Positions 1-13,020 of a stretch of DNA of 64,000 nt are shown piece after piece. Origin of the DNA: Tyto alba (taxonomy: Eukaryota > Chordata > Aves > Strigiformes > Tytonidae); the NCBI RefSeq assembly GCF_018691265.1, contig NW_024881330.1, positions 16,822,886-16,886,885 on the forward strand, written 5' to 3'. The notes beneath the pieces are model-generated. The model was not told where the DNA came from, searched no databases, and worked only from the letters and a program-made list of their open reading frames with translations. A program made the translations under genes and the position numbers. Numbering within the stretch: the stretch's first letter is position 1; every line of letters starts with the position of its first letter.

Positions 1-404
1 CACTTTAAAATTAAATAGCTTCAACATTCAAAGCATTGAAAATCACTAGGGAAGCTTGTCCAGCTCTAACGGAGCTGGTGGAAGTGTGCCTGCCTGGCAG
101 CTAATCTCGCTGGGCTGGAATTTAGTTCCTGCCTCCACACCACAAGAACATCATGGGCTAGTCGGGCTGCATAGGTGGCTGCAAGAAGTAGACTTCAGCA
201 GCAGTTTACAACTTCACAGTCCCTTTTTTTTTTTTATTTTAATAACTGCTGGAAATACCCTTCTCAAACATGCCCACTCAAACACTTGAAACTGTGTGGT
301 ATGTGTACATAATGTACTAGTTTACCCTACTTGCATTGCATTCCTGAATAACACTTCTTTTCACACATTAGCGTCCCTGCATTTCATTTTATTTTTTTGC
401 TCTT

Positions 405-416
405 CCAGTAGATGGT
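405..416 (+). promoter_or_regulatory. CTCF-like motif, one mismatch
   Basis: CCAGTAGATGGT fits the CTCF core CCASYAGRKGGC at 11 of 12 positions. It lies in the TRPS1 intron. This is a motif match by eye only, and single matches of this quality occur by chance. Confidence 0.2.
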
Positions 417-1028
417 GTTTTAATCTTTTTCTACACTGACATCTCTGAAAGAAAGGGAAAAAAAAATGCATTTTGAAGTGCTATGTGTGAAGCTGAAAGT
501 ATTTCCTGTTATTTGGAAGCACTTCTTTGACCCATTTCTTTCCCTCACAGTGTCTGACTTCAGCCTAGAGTTTAATTTCGTATGGCTTTATTTGGCTATT
601 CACATGAAGTAGTTATAGTTGTTGGTTACCGGTGTTCTTCGAGCACTGGGTGTCCAGATGTGTCAGCCTTACCTTCATTTGATGCTGTTTATTCCTCTGA
701 TAGATTGCTGTATATTCATCACCTAATAAATCCTGAAGAGAAGAAGTTAAAATAGTGAAATCTTGGTGAGAAGCCAGCAGACATCTAGCTAGCTGTTAGC
801 CTGGTAAAAAAGCAGCTTTCTACTGTCAGGATCAGCATTACCCCAACAGTTGCAGCAGGTCTCAAGCCTCTGGATTTGTTTGCAATGAGAGATTTGTTGT
901 GGATTTTTAACAAGGCTCCTGTGTGTGTGCCATGCTTAGTAAATATTGGCCTACAGGGTATTTTTCAGTCATGCTGAATGGACTGTTAGTTTCCTCGAAC
1001 TGCAAAATGCAGAAAATCCATTTCACTG

Positions 1029-1062
1029 TTTTTTGTTTTTTTTTTTCTTTTTTTTTTTTTTT
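1029..1062. repeat. T-rich tract, 34 nt
   Basis: A run of T broken by one G and one C. It is low-complexity sequence inside the TRPS1 intron and produces a spurious poly-Phe open frame. Confidence 0.9.
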
Positions 1063-3675
1063 GCTATAGAGATTGCATCACAACTTATTCTCTACAAAAT
1101 AAAAATAAAATCACAAGAAAGATTGTGTCTAAGGAGTTGAGGAGGAAAGAGACCAGTAACTGTGTAATGTCCAGTTCTTAAATAAGTGACATTGCGAGTG
1201 TTAAATTTCTGTTATGAAAATTATAAAACAATGATTTTCTTAGTGGTACGGTGAACATGAAATTACAACAAATCACTACAAATTGTACCTTTTAACAGGA
1301 GGTTATAATAGAAAAACATATCCAAATTGTTAGATGTTAGACAGAATAAAATTTATAGGGAAATAGAGAAAATGAAAACAAAGTACAGCGTATCTGAACT
1401 CTGTACATAATGTAATGTGTGACTAAAACAACAATGGAAAAGAAATGGATATTGTGAGGGGTTCCAATGGCTTCCCATTATACAGTTTAATGTTTTGATA
1501 GCCAGTGGAGTTTAATATTAAAATACTTCTCGTGCCCCAGTGAACTATTCTGTGGATACTTTTTTACGAGCTAATTTTAAATGAATATGAGCAATGGGAT
1601 GAATCTTTTTCATTTGAACATGGTTTGTAAAAACAAAAAAACTTCATGAGATAGCGTGGGTATGCTGAAAGCAGTACTGCACTGATGTATTCAAACTTTA
1701 CAGTACTCCAGTGATTTATTTTTTTTTTCAGCAACTGTGGCGATGCTGTTCTAAAAGTCCGTATCAGTCATAGTGAAATACTGCATTGGTTTTGATCTCT
1801 TTGTTATTCTGGAGTATGATAGTGTATGAAATGATTTTTCTTTTTTATTGTCATCATTTTAAGTGATGGCAAAGCAATGAATAGAACAATAATTTATTGA
1901 GTATTCACACACTGTATGTATACTTTCATTATACATTTATAGAAGACCTATTGTTTTGTGTTTTCTGCTGGAGGCTAGTCTTGTAAAAGAATGGTCTAGA
2001 ATAGACTCACTCAGTGCATGTGTTGTCCATTTGCCTGTCAGCAATAGTTTTGACAGAAAAAACAGGGAGTTTGAGTGACTGCTGGTCTGTCTTAAGGTAT
2101 GGTAATGAGGCTAATTAGGAGAGATGAGAGCTGAACTGGATATGTGAAGGCAATTATCCATGAAACTTTTGTCATGCTTTATCTTTATCAGATCTCTCTT
2201 TCTCTATTTTTGGCATTTGCCAGTGACACACAGAGTAAAAATATTTGAAGTGATACATATTTGAGAAAAGTGAAGTAAAGAAGGAAGGCAGAGGGAAATT
2301 TCTATGAGAACATCTCATTATTAAACTGTACAACTTAACATGGATATTGTAGTTCATCAAGAAAAAAACCCTTGCCTGTGTTATTCTTGTCACTTACATT
2401 TACATGAATTAGAATCAATTACTTTCTGTAATAATGAACTTAGTAGACACCTACATCTCCCCTGTTAAGTGTACATTGTTTTGTTTGCTCCTTTTATGTT
2501 ATGAGTAGCTGCAGCACGCATGTCCTTAAACGTACTTGAAAGAAAAGCATGCAAATAGCATGAAAAGAGTGAAAAAGCATTTAATTGTAAATTTTAAAAA
2601 ATCTGAATTTTTCTCATTTCTGTTTCAGGAGGCTAGTGCGATTTACTTTTAGACTGTTTCTTATACCAATCTAGTACAAACTGATTAAAAAAAGCACTGA
2701 GCAGAGCAAATGAAAACCAGGTGTCACAAGTCTTGATGAATCAATGCACATAATCCACAAAGAAAGGAGGTGATAAATGAAACTTGCACATTAATGAGAC
2801 CATACCAGGCTCAATTACTAGGCCATTTTGAAGAGCCATAGTAACTTCACACATCTTCTTATGTTAGAGGGAAAAAATGAGATCCTCTGAGCACTCTGCA
2901 CACTCCCGCTTCTTACACTGTGTCAAAAGACAGTATACCTCTAATCCACTTTTAAAGTGAATATCATGTTAAAGAAAACCTAGCTATATAAGACATACTT
3001 ATTCACTTTTTAAAAGAAAAAATCTACTTCAGAATTGAGATCATTTTACTTGTACATTTTATATGAATCTACCAAATGTGCTTATAAAGTCAGAGTAGAA
3101 TGCAAGTCAAATTTATCTTAGTAGTGTGTAGTCCTCTCTTGTGAACTTGCTAGGAGTATGGCAAGGAGTATAGTGAATAGATGTGTAATAAAGACCAACT
3201 CTTACTGCCCAGATATTTTTCTATTAAGAACCGGTTCCTTTTCTCAGAGTTTATTTTGTAGTACACATGTTAAGAGCTTTGGATTTATTGCTAGCAACAT
3301 TACACATATCCAGAATGCCAGCACAGAATACCTTAGATCTACAATAATAATCGTAAATCTTACATGAAGGACTTAATTTTATTTTGTGTCTTTAGTCTCA
3401 TTTTCTTTTAGTGTGATATGGAAAATTGCTTGATCTCAGATAGACCCATTGCCCACTTGCTACTGTAAAATCTCCTTATTCTGTAAAGCACAGCAGACTG
3501 TTGCTATCAGTACACTCTTTCTCTCTTTCCCCTCAGTTCTTCATATGCACATGTACACACACAAAACCACTCTCTTCTTTCTACACTACAAAGACAGTGA
3601 AAGTTGTTTATTGCAGATTATAATCCATGGCCATTCACTTCTTAGATTGCTTCTACTGATCTTTAGTAAAAAGCC

Positions 3676-3719
3676 TACTGTTGCCTCCAAGAGAGAGTAC
3701 TGTTGCCTCCAGGAGCTCC
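3676..3719. repeat. 22-bp direct duplication, two copies
   Basis: Two adjacent 22-bp units each begin TACTGTTGCCTCCA. The first 14 bases are identical and the remainder has diverged. This is a local tandem duplication in the intron with no apparent function. Confidence 0.7.
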
Positions 3720-5780
3720 TCTTTCCATCTGATTTTATGTGATGGAGAGGAAGATGAAAAACCTTAGTCCCCAGTCCACAGGAATAATAAGAATTTAAAA
3801 CAAAACAAAACTGCCTCGGCATTTTTTTCTGCAGAACAAGAATAAGGGAACAATGACAGAAACACCACTTTCAGTCATCAGCAAAAGCAGTTCTAGGGAC
3901 ACAAGACCTCTTCCCACGCATGACACCCCTTCTCACTGTTGAGTTCATGTTCAGTATTTACAATTATAAAGATCTGGAATATAGCTTTGTGCAAGAGGGA
4001 AAACCAAAAACAATCTTTAGATCATTTATCTGTTATCTATCAGCTTGACTAAACAGAAACTCCTTGTATACATTCCTACTCCCTTCAGCTCCTCTTCTCC
4101 TCTGTTTGCAATCATCTGCTGCATTATACACAACTGCTCATTAGTATAAATTTTAAAAGAGAACAAATGTGCTGGTCTCCAAGTGTGGAGAACTGGACTC
4201 AAAATCTTCAGATCCAATACCACAACTAAATAATCTGAACAGGTAATTTATCTACTTGAAGCTAACTTTTTTTTTTTTTTTTTTTCAGTGTGTCTGGATG
4301 TCCTTACCATATTTTCCTAACCAGTTGACAGTGGTGGTATATAAACACTTAAAACCTTTTATTATATTACCACACTGTTGTAACAGGTTACCTATGGTAC
4401 TCGTAACAAATAGGTTTCTAATGAAGTGTCATTTCCTTGCCTTATTTGGTTTATGTTGCACCCTTAATTATATTTCGATTTTAGAATAAACTCTCAAAGT
4501 AGCGTACAGGGATTTGGCCACATGATTTCCATTAACATTAATCAAAATCGTGTGTCTGAATTCCCACCACACTAAAAATGTACCTTGGGATTGTTGATGA
4601 GGGTTGGGGGGGTGGGGTGGTGGTGCACATGCAAAAGGCTTCACTGACGCCTTCCTTCTGTTCTGATTCATGTTCATGCTCTTCATACCTGAAGTAAAAG
4701 ACGGCCATGAATATTGAGGCCCTTTATTCACAGTGTCAGTGAGTACAGTGACAATTCATGTTTCCTCACTTTAATCAGCATGAATCCAGCAAGTCCTTTT
4801 TGCTGATACGCTGAGATGGTTACTGTAATCCAGGGGGAACAGTCATGTCTTTGGTGTAACCGCAAGGTTTTGAACCTGAGGATGAAAGTCTGGTTCAGAT
4901 AAAATAAAACTTTGTCTCTGACATTACACTCTGTGCCAACCAAGGCTTTGTGAAAAACAGTGACTTTGTATCAGCAATTTGCATGTTGTTAGAGTTTTGC
5001 GTTCTTCCATATTTTTCCATAGTTGACACACTGGTGGCTGGTGGTCACCAATTCAAAGACATGGATGTATTATGTGTTTAATACCAGAATATCTCACAAA
5101 ACCAAAATAAAATCATCTCTTCAGGTCCTCTTTATTACACAAATGAAACTTCCTCATTAAAAATAATTTTTTAAAAAGCTGAACATATTGCTCCAGTACC
5201 AAACTCAAGAGAGTTTCTGTCTGGGAATTGGAGCCAATGAAGCTCAACTGTTTATAAGTCAACCATGGTTATAGTTACAAGCTGTGTTTTTGCAGCTATG
5301 TCTTGTGCTGGCTTCTTTGGAGCATCTTTAAAGAAAAAAAAAAATCTTAAGAGTTGACATTCCAAGTGTAAGCTAATCTATGCTTTACATCAGAAGAAAC
5401 CTTCAGAAAAACGCTGAAGTTTCCTTGAATATCCTAGCTTGGAATGATGGGAACTGACTGACTGAAAAACAGGAAAAAGGAGTTTCATTTACTGGATTTC
5501 AAAGCAGTTACCTCATAAAATAAATAATAACTTTCCATAATGCGTTCCCATTAATACATATATGTAATGCAAATAAATTAATAAGAAGTTTCATATCCTC
5601 CAAAATTTACAATGATTCCACCACGTCAAGACGAACAGTTTCTATCTGCAGTGATGACTCACCGATTTGGTATAGCACCCCAAGACTCATTTAAGAAAAA
5701 TACAGTTATGTCCCTTTGACTGACTGAGGCTCTAACATTTAATAAAACCAGAACCCCAGGCATTTTCTTAATTTTTGTCT

Positions 5781-5834
5781 TAGGTCCAATTTTGCAACAG
5801 CTTATGGATGTGCTTAACTTTACACAGGTGAATA
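5781..5834. repeat. Ancient amniote interspersed repeat relic
   Basis: The words 'ggatgtgcttaactttacac' and the preceding 'tccaattttgcaacagctta' follow the pattern of an old repeat common in turtle, crocodilian and bird genomes, in which 'tgcttaactttacac' follows 'gatcctgcaaacacttat'. Recognition is from memory; the family name and borders are not established here. Confidence 0.45.
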
Positions 5835-8800
5835 GGCTTATTAAAATAAATTAGATCTCTCCTATGCTTAAAATTCAGTACAACTTTTTTTTTTTTTTTT
5901 TTTTTTTTTGTATGAGCAAGGCTTTTCTGTGCTGCTATAAAATTCATTTTTATTTCTACTTTATCACATTCAGATGCTTTCTTTGCTATGTTTTCTGTTT
6001 TAAACTTCCACGTTTAGAAATAGGGTTCCCACTGTTGCACTGACGAGAAAAAAAAGATGTATTTGCAACTTGTATGGCTCCAATGAAAATACTAATAAAG
6101 ATTGTCTTAATCCTAGGATCAACCAAAAATCCATTAAAATTGCTAATGAACAAGCCAAGAGGTATTGTGTAATGAAACAGTTAAAGTAGCACTTGTTTCC
6201 TGGCAATGATAGAAAGGATTTTTTCATTTTTAAAAATTTTTTCAAAAACATCTTTCAATGTACAGTCTTTTTCAGTTTGCATCTGTCTGCATTGTGAGCG
6301 ATCCTTTCACCCCCTTTTCAAAGCCATATGAAGTTTGCAATGGAGGATAATTAAAACAAATCTTGAGTAAACTGTTTTGTGGAGATAGAAGTTTGATGGT
6401 TGAATATATAAAAAATTGTAACCAGATGTTGTGCAGAAGCCATAGTAGTTTAAAGATCATGAGCTTTTTCTTTTTTCTTTTCTTTTTGTATGAAGCAAAA
6501 ATATTCTAATTGAAGTTGTCAGCAGGAGTGAGACTAATATGCCTGTATTTGATTAAATAATAGTTTATTTAACATTCAGTGTGGCCCAAAATTGGCTGAG
6601 ACTAAAATACAGAAACTTCTTACTTTAAATTTTTGTATTTAAATAGAGTGAAAAGTAAACCTAGCTAATATTAACATTTTTGCTTGATATTCCCAACTAT
6701 TCTATTTGTCCACTTCTATGTCTCATTGGAATGCTGTGCTATCCATTGCATACACATTTTCTTCCTATTTTCTTATTAACTGGTTGGTTGATGGAAGAAA
6801 TGGAAAAAGAAAGATGGGCAATAAAGTCTGGAATGCACTGGTTGATCAGAATTATTACTGAAATCTGGTAGAACTTAAGAGCATAATGCAAACATCAGCC
6901 AACATCCCTTCTTGCTAGTCCGTGCAAAGCACAGAAACTTCGGCAGACACATTAAGGGATATTTGTGTATGAAAAGGGTTGTGTGTTTTAAAAATACCAG
7001 AATATTGAAGAATATGAAGTAGATTTCCTGGCAGTTATTTACTCTATGAGGGATAGCAATGTTTAATGGATAAACTCAGAAGAAGTAGTGGCTAAGATTC
7101 TTTCACTAGATGATTGCTAACTTTTTATATTTCTTCACTAGTGAACATAGTGATGTATTCTGAAGTCAGATGCTGAGATTCTTTCTCTCTTCTTTTGTAC
7201 TACCTTACTGCTTAAATAGCCCTGTAATCTTATGTGACGCTCTGCATAAACAAGGGGATCCCCTTCTTGACTTCTGTGAGTAACCATTGTTAAAACCATA
7301 GGAATTTCATTCTCCCTCTGCTCTTTGTAGCTGTTTGGCCTTTTGCGTAAGAAGGGACCGTGTGACTCACAATCCACAGGCTGCACTGAATTTAAAAATG
7401 AGCCATAAAGGCATGAGTTACTTGGCTTATTGGTGGCATATGTGCGTGTGCAAATACTTCCCGCAGGAACGCTTCAAATTCAGGTCTGAGATTAGGCATT
7501 TTTAAGGCAGACCTGTCTTGAAAGTAGCTCATTCCATCTGTCGAGTGTTACCACTGGAAAGGTTTCCCAATGTTTTCCTTTGCCCCCTGCCATGGGAGCA
7601 GCACCATTTAGGTGCCCTCACAGTACCATCTAGTGACTGCAGCTGACCGTTACAGTCCAGCCCGGCTGTGCTTAGCGCTGCCCAGCTGCTTCGTGCACCT
7701 TCGCCTCTGTACCTGGGACTGCACCCCATGCTTTCAGCAACGCTGGTCTTTCACTGCTCCTACAACCTGCCGGTAAATAACAGACAAGGCCAAATTTGTA
7801 GCAGATTGCAACATTCTGTAGGAAACTTGTATCCCATTACAAGGCTGTGCATGCAATATGTGCTACAGTGTCGGTCCTGAAATACAAAATTATATAGGAC
7901 ATCTTGAAGATAAGTGTACCATGTATGGCCTGGTAGTGCCATGCATATTCCAGGGCTCCAAAGGTAGGTAGACGGCAAGGTGATAGTAAAATCAGCCAAG
8001 AATTACCCTTACCACAGTGAAAGCCAAGCTCAGTGCAGTCAATTTTTTATCATCCCTTTTTTTTCTTCTACGTCTAAAAATGATTAGCATCAAATCAGGA
8101 CTAGCTCTGTAGGTTTTCTACCATCTTCTGTTCTCCTTGTGCTTTATGCAATAGGTAGAGTTATATTGGTTATGAAATAGAGAGGATTTGTTCCTTGATT
8201 TGGCAAAGGAAGAGTTAGTTGCAAAACACCGATTTGTTGAATGGCGTAGCTAAGATGCTTAGCTTTGCACTGCTCTACGGTAACTTCTGGAAGTTGTTCC
8301 CTCATTAAATCAGACTGCTATTAATAAAAGAAACAGGGCCCAGTATTTATATTTTAGGAATTATTTCTGGAAGGTATAATTCATTGGTAATTGCAACCTG
8401 ATTTTGGAAAGACTTTGCCTTATAAAAATCTATACATGTCACATCCACTTATATACGAGGGCATTATTCAAAAGAGCAATACTCCCTCTGTATCATGCCC
8501 AGATTTAAAGTCTGCTTTAGAGGATCCAGGATGCTGGTCATAGACAGGTATCATTGGCAGCCATCCCAAAATCTCCTCAAAGGGTCCAGAGTTTGTTACC
8601 GCATGAATCATTCAGTGTTTCCCACACCTTCCTCATCTTCCTGCTGATTTTACTATCAGGGTTTCACAGCCATGAAGTTTCCACAGCCATGTCCATTTCC
8701 ATATGACTAGCCACCAAGGTGTGAAATCCTAGTCCATGACACAGAACCAAAAAATATTTCCTATAAAATATATGTAGGAAATAAAGGCCCTTCTCTTTTC

Positions 8801-10986
8801 AGTTCCTGAAAGAGTGCTTTTGGCAACGATGCTGATGAAATGGAAGGTTATTTTTTTTTCTCCTTGAGAAAAGGCATGTCATTATAAATGTGCTCTTTTC
8901 TGGTGTACGTCTTTTTCCTTCTCACTCCTAAAGATTCCAGTAGGTGATAAAGAAAGAGAGTGAAAACAATGTGGCATTTGCTTTTAAGGAAAAAGTGAAT
9001 TCAGTTGAAAAGTGAATTCTTAAGAGTGTCAGAGTCTTTGTCCCATCAGTAAGACAGAAATGGCTTTCAATATAGCCTGTTCACAAGTAGCAGCTATGAT
9101 TAGGTATAGCATGTCTAAATTTTAAGGTTTCTTTTTATTTCAAAGCTGTGTACGTGGGCCTTCTGGAGGCTGATTTCAAAATCAGATGAGTTGTGATACT
9201 AGCAGGTGGAAGGTAAAAGGGAAACTGTTTCATGACATATTTTTGCCTAAATAGCAAAGTCTGATAAATTGATCAGTAGAACAGGATCAAACAGTTCCTC
9301 TTTGAGTCTGTGTCCTAGCTCTGTACAAATGCATGGACATGTTCAGGCAACTCAGTGGCCTTTGCCTCTCCAGTTACAACATGGATGCAGCCACAGCTGC
9401 CTGCGAGCAAGGCTGTGGAGCTGCTTCACTGACACCACACTAGAAAGGAAGCGGAGAGCTTGTTTTACGTGGCATTCCTGCACAGTCAGCTTCATTTAAG
9501 AAGCCTCCATAGGATGTGAAAAATAAGTTAACTGTGGGCTTGCAGGATGATTTTCGCTGTGCCTCTCCTGCCAGCCTGGTGCTTGATTTCCCGAGTTTTC
9601 CAGTCCTTCACAGCACTCTGAACTAAAAGACTGAGTATGTGACAGGGTGGGTACATTTCTTCCTAGGCGTGCAGAACTCATGATGGAAAACCCCGCTAAG
9701 TTATGTGTTTCTCTCATACTGCTCTTGTCAGACTCGTGCCATTTAAGAGAACGACTGCCCTCAGCAGTAAGCCTACCCTGCCTTTTGCATTAGAAACAAT
9801 TCCTTCGGTGAAATGCAATCTGTAGGAGTGATTCTGACAATGCAGATGTTGAAGCTGGTGTCTTAAGCAATTTAAGAACCATTTTCTTAAAGGTACGAGA
9901 AAAATTAGACTAGGGATGCTGGAAGCACTGCTGTGCAGTTGCAGTATTCTCTCTGTGCAGATGTGAATGAGTATAGAAGGCTTACCAGTTTCTAGGGCTG
10001 CAAAGACAGAGAAGCTGCAAATCCTGAGTGAATGTTATTAAGATAAATATTGTGTATTATTTGTTTTATTTAAAAAATTGTTTTCCCTACTGAGTGATTC
10101 TCCTAAAAAAAAAAAAAAAAGAGGTTAAGGCAGTCTAGTTAATGAGGTTAAGATTGATTAATAAGGGATTCAGAGTATTCCTTTGTGCACACTAGTTACC
10201 ATGACTTCCCTTTTTGTTGTGCTTTTACATGTTCCTACTGCCTCTAGTATTATATCAGGAAACGCTTGTTTTCCTTTTTCTTTTTTTTTTTTTTTTTTTT
10301 TAACCTTGTGTTATATCACAGACTTTAAGGTCTTCAGTCATTATGCTGTGGCTCTGTCTTAAATTCCATGAAATGTTTCCTATCAAACTAGGAGACCATA
10401 TGCCCATGTTGGCCTAAAATTCTCAGTGCATCATGTACCAGAAATAGAAGCTGGTAAAGATTCTTCAGAGATTGTGTTCACTTGTTCCAAAGACCTGGTT
10501 TGTTTATGGAAGGGATGCTTGCAGTACATAAACACTATTTAAGGAGAAATGTCTCCAAAATGTAGAACACTTGTTCTCTTCTCCTTCTCATCTTAATGGT
10601 ATTCTTGAGGCAAGCTATACAACACCCTATATTGAGTCTCATTTACAAGTAGGTATTAGGATCTTGATAAGAAAGAGCAAGCAGAGAATAATTTTTGTAA
10701 AACCTACATTAGATACTTCACTCAGTTTCTTGTAAACTTTCTGAAATTATTTACAGTGGAATTTAAAAGTAGGTTTCTCCATTTTAAGTAGCTGTAGAGT
10801 TTTACAGACTGCAATCTGTGACATTTAGTCTGGACAATAGTCTATTTTGATTAATACTTTTATAGCCAAGAAGTTTAAAATTTTTTTTTTTTTAATGGCC
10901 AATTAAAAGGAATTAAGGCTAAAATTGATACAAATTAATAGAACAAAAAAGTGACAAGCAATCTACAGCCTCTCACTGAAGAAAGC

Positions 10987-11540
10987 TTCACAGAACAGCT
11001 GCGGCTGGAAGGCAGCTCTGGAGATCATCTCGTCCAGCCCTGCTGCTCAGAGCAGGGTGCTCAGGGCTCTGTCCTGTCAGGTTTTGAATATCTCCAAGGA
11101 CAGACACTCCACAGCCTCTCATGGCAACCTGTTCCTGTGTTCAACCACTCTCACAGTAGAAAAGCTTTTTCTTTATCTTCACATGTAGTTTCCTGTATCT
11201 CAACTTGTGCTTTTGCTTCATATCCTCTCACTGGGCACCACTGAGAACAGGCTGGCTCCATACTCTTTCATTCCCCGTGATCCCCCTGAGCCTTCTCCAG
11301 GATGCACAGCCCCAGCTCTCTCAGTCTCTCCTTGTATGACAGATGCCCGAGTCCCTTAATCATCTTTGTGGCCCTTCACTGAGCTCTTTCCAGTACATCC
11401 ATGTTTTTCTTGTCCTGGGGAGCCCAGCACTGGGCACAGCACTCCAAGTGTGGCTTCTCCAAGGCTGAGCAGAGGGAAGAATCATCTCCCTTGACCTGCT
11501 GGCAATGCTTTGCTAATGCAGCCCAGAAGGCTCTTGGTAC
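10987..11540 (-). mobile_element. CR1 LINE fragment, 5'-truncated, minus strand
   Basis: The plus strand reads as the reverse complement of a CR1 3' end. Starting from the low-coordinate terminus there are the blocks 'ggagatcatctcgtccagcc', 'ttttgaatatctccaaggac', 'acctgttcctgtgttcaacc', 'actgggcaccactgagaaca', 'cttaatcatctttgtggccc' and 'tgacctgctggcaatgcttt'. Compared with the family, a short block near 11265-11285 appears deleted. The copy covers the end of ORF2 and the 3' UTR, about 550 bp. It belongs to a different subfamily from the copies at 40.3 and 60-62.7 kb and lies antisense in the TRPS1 intron. Confidence 0.95.
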
Positions 11541-11548
11541 TTTTAGAT

Positions 11549-11591
11549 GGGTTATCTGTTAAAAAAAGATGGATTATCTTTTAAAAAAGAT
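11549..11591. repeat. Short imperfect tandem repeat, about 22-bp unit
   Basis: Two units of the form gatgg(g/a)ttatct(g/t)ttaaaaaa lie side by side, followed by the start of a third. They directly adjoin the truncated 5' end of the CR1 copy at 10987-11540. Confidence 0.6.
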
Positions 11592-11870
11592 TTATTTCCC
11601 TGCCCCTCCTGTTCTTTTTCATGAGATACCTCCCTAGATGGAGTTGTTTACAGCTCTAGTCCGTCCTTACTTTCTAAAGCTATCAAAAAGGAAGCCATCA
11701 AATGTTTTTGCTGAAAGTGGGATCACAGGGCAGGATGATTATGTTAGAAACAGCCAATTAGACACAGACTCTGCCTTATTGTCTTGTTATCTGGAAGTGT
11801 TTGGAATGGATTGGATTAGATGAAAATGTCCATTATAAAAAGGCCACTACTTTTCAATATTTACCACACC

Positions 11871-11889
11871 GTGGTATCTGGGATACCAC
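11871..11889. repeat. Perfect inverted repeat (8-bp stem, 3-nt loop)
   Basis: GTGGTATC at 11871-11878 and GATACCAC at 11882-11889 are perfect reverse complements separated by TGG. This is intronic, and no function is apparent. Confidence 0.85.
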
Positions 11890-12407
11890 AGTTTCTCCCT
11901 AAGCTCACAATAGGAAATAACTATGGTAATTGTGTGGTATGGGTTGGCAAATGTTGATTTTTCTGAATGGAAGCCATTCTAGCAACAGCATGTAACAAGA
12001 TCTGCAGTAAGAGTGCAGTCCTAAGCGTACTGAAAGTAATAGGTGGACATAGTCCGCTTTGGATCCCACCCTAGTACCAGCTCTCTCATGGGGACTGCGT
12101 GAGACCAAATTACAGTGAATTCAGTACCTGAACAAGCATATAAGCTATAGCTGCCCATATGAAACGTTTTCTTGTTATATTTCTTCTTTAATTAAAATTA
12201 ATGGTCCTAAGGGGAATTTTTTAAAGTATAAGTAACAGGTAAATGTTACCTCACTGGTTTTCACCAACAAGGAGACACCTAATTGACATTTCCTCTCTGA
12301 GTCCTGAAGACTTCTGTGAAAACTTTGGATCCTCATTTTGTAACTTTGAATTAGAAATTATTCTTCCAGTGTAGTTTCCAGATTTGGGGTGCAAATTTGG
12401 GAGGATG

Positions 12408-12472
12408 TAGGTCACCAAAAGTCAATGGGACTGGGTCTTCTAAGACACTTAATGGCTTTTGAAATTTTTACC
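12408..12472. repeat. Ancient amniote repeat relic ('accaaaagtcaatgggact' type)
   Basis: The order 'caccaaaagtcaatgggact', 'ctaagacactta', 'cttttgaaatttttaccc' matches an old amniote repeat I recall, in which 'gtcaatgggacttaggc', 'ctaagtcacttaggc' and 'ttttgaaaatttta' follow each other. The copy is strongly diverged. Confidence 0.5.
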
Positions 12473-12968
12473 CTAAGGAGCCTTTCCCCTGCTGATTTTG
12501 GCAGCTCTCAGCCAAAATCTACAAATGAGAGTTCCTCCTCTCAGCTGCTGGCTTTCTGAGCCATTTTCTATATAAATAGAGATCACGTGGACTTTAATAA
12601 GGTCAGGGAATGTTTTTTAAATGTCTGTGATTTTTTTTTTTTCCTCAAAACTTAATTTTGCCCATCTGATTTCTGTGGAAGTGGGAACGGATGCCAGAAG
12701 CTGAGACTCCAGCAGCTTTGCGCTCATGCTTACAGAAGAGCACTTGTGGGATTGGGACCCTCAATTACTGTCACACGTAGAGTTACATACTGGCTCTTAG
12801 CTGAGATCTGCAAAAACAGTCTGGTTCTTCTACCATGTCAAAATTAAGGGTGTTTAAGGAAATACGGACGTATCTTGCTCTGGTTTTGTCTGTTCATTTG
12901 ATGAGTGAGATTACTTCATGAAAGAAGGGATATGTGGGGTGCCTTCTTGAACATAAACCCTCCGGTAT

Positions 12969-13020
12969 TGATGCCTAAACTTAAGCACCTAATTCCATGT
13001 TTAGGTACCTTCATAACTGG
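12969..13020. repeat. Ancient amniote repeat relic ('aagcacctaa / ttaggtacct' type)
   Basis: 'gatgcctaaacttaagcacc' followed by 'ccatgtttaggtacct' and 'cataactggc' resembles an old repeat in which 'ttaggcacctaaat' blocks recur. It may belong to the same repeat group as 12408-12472, about 500 bp away. Confidence 0.4.
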
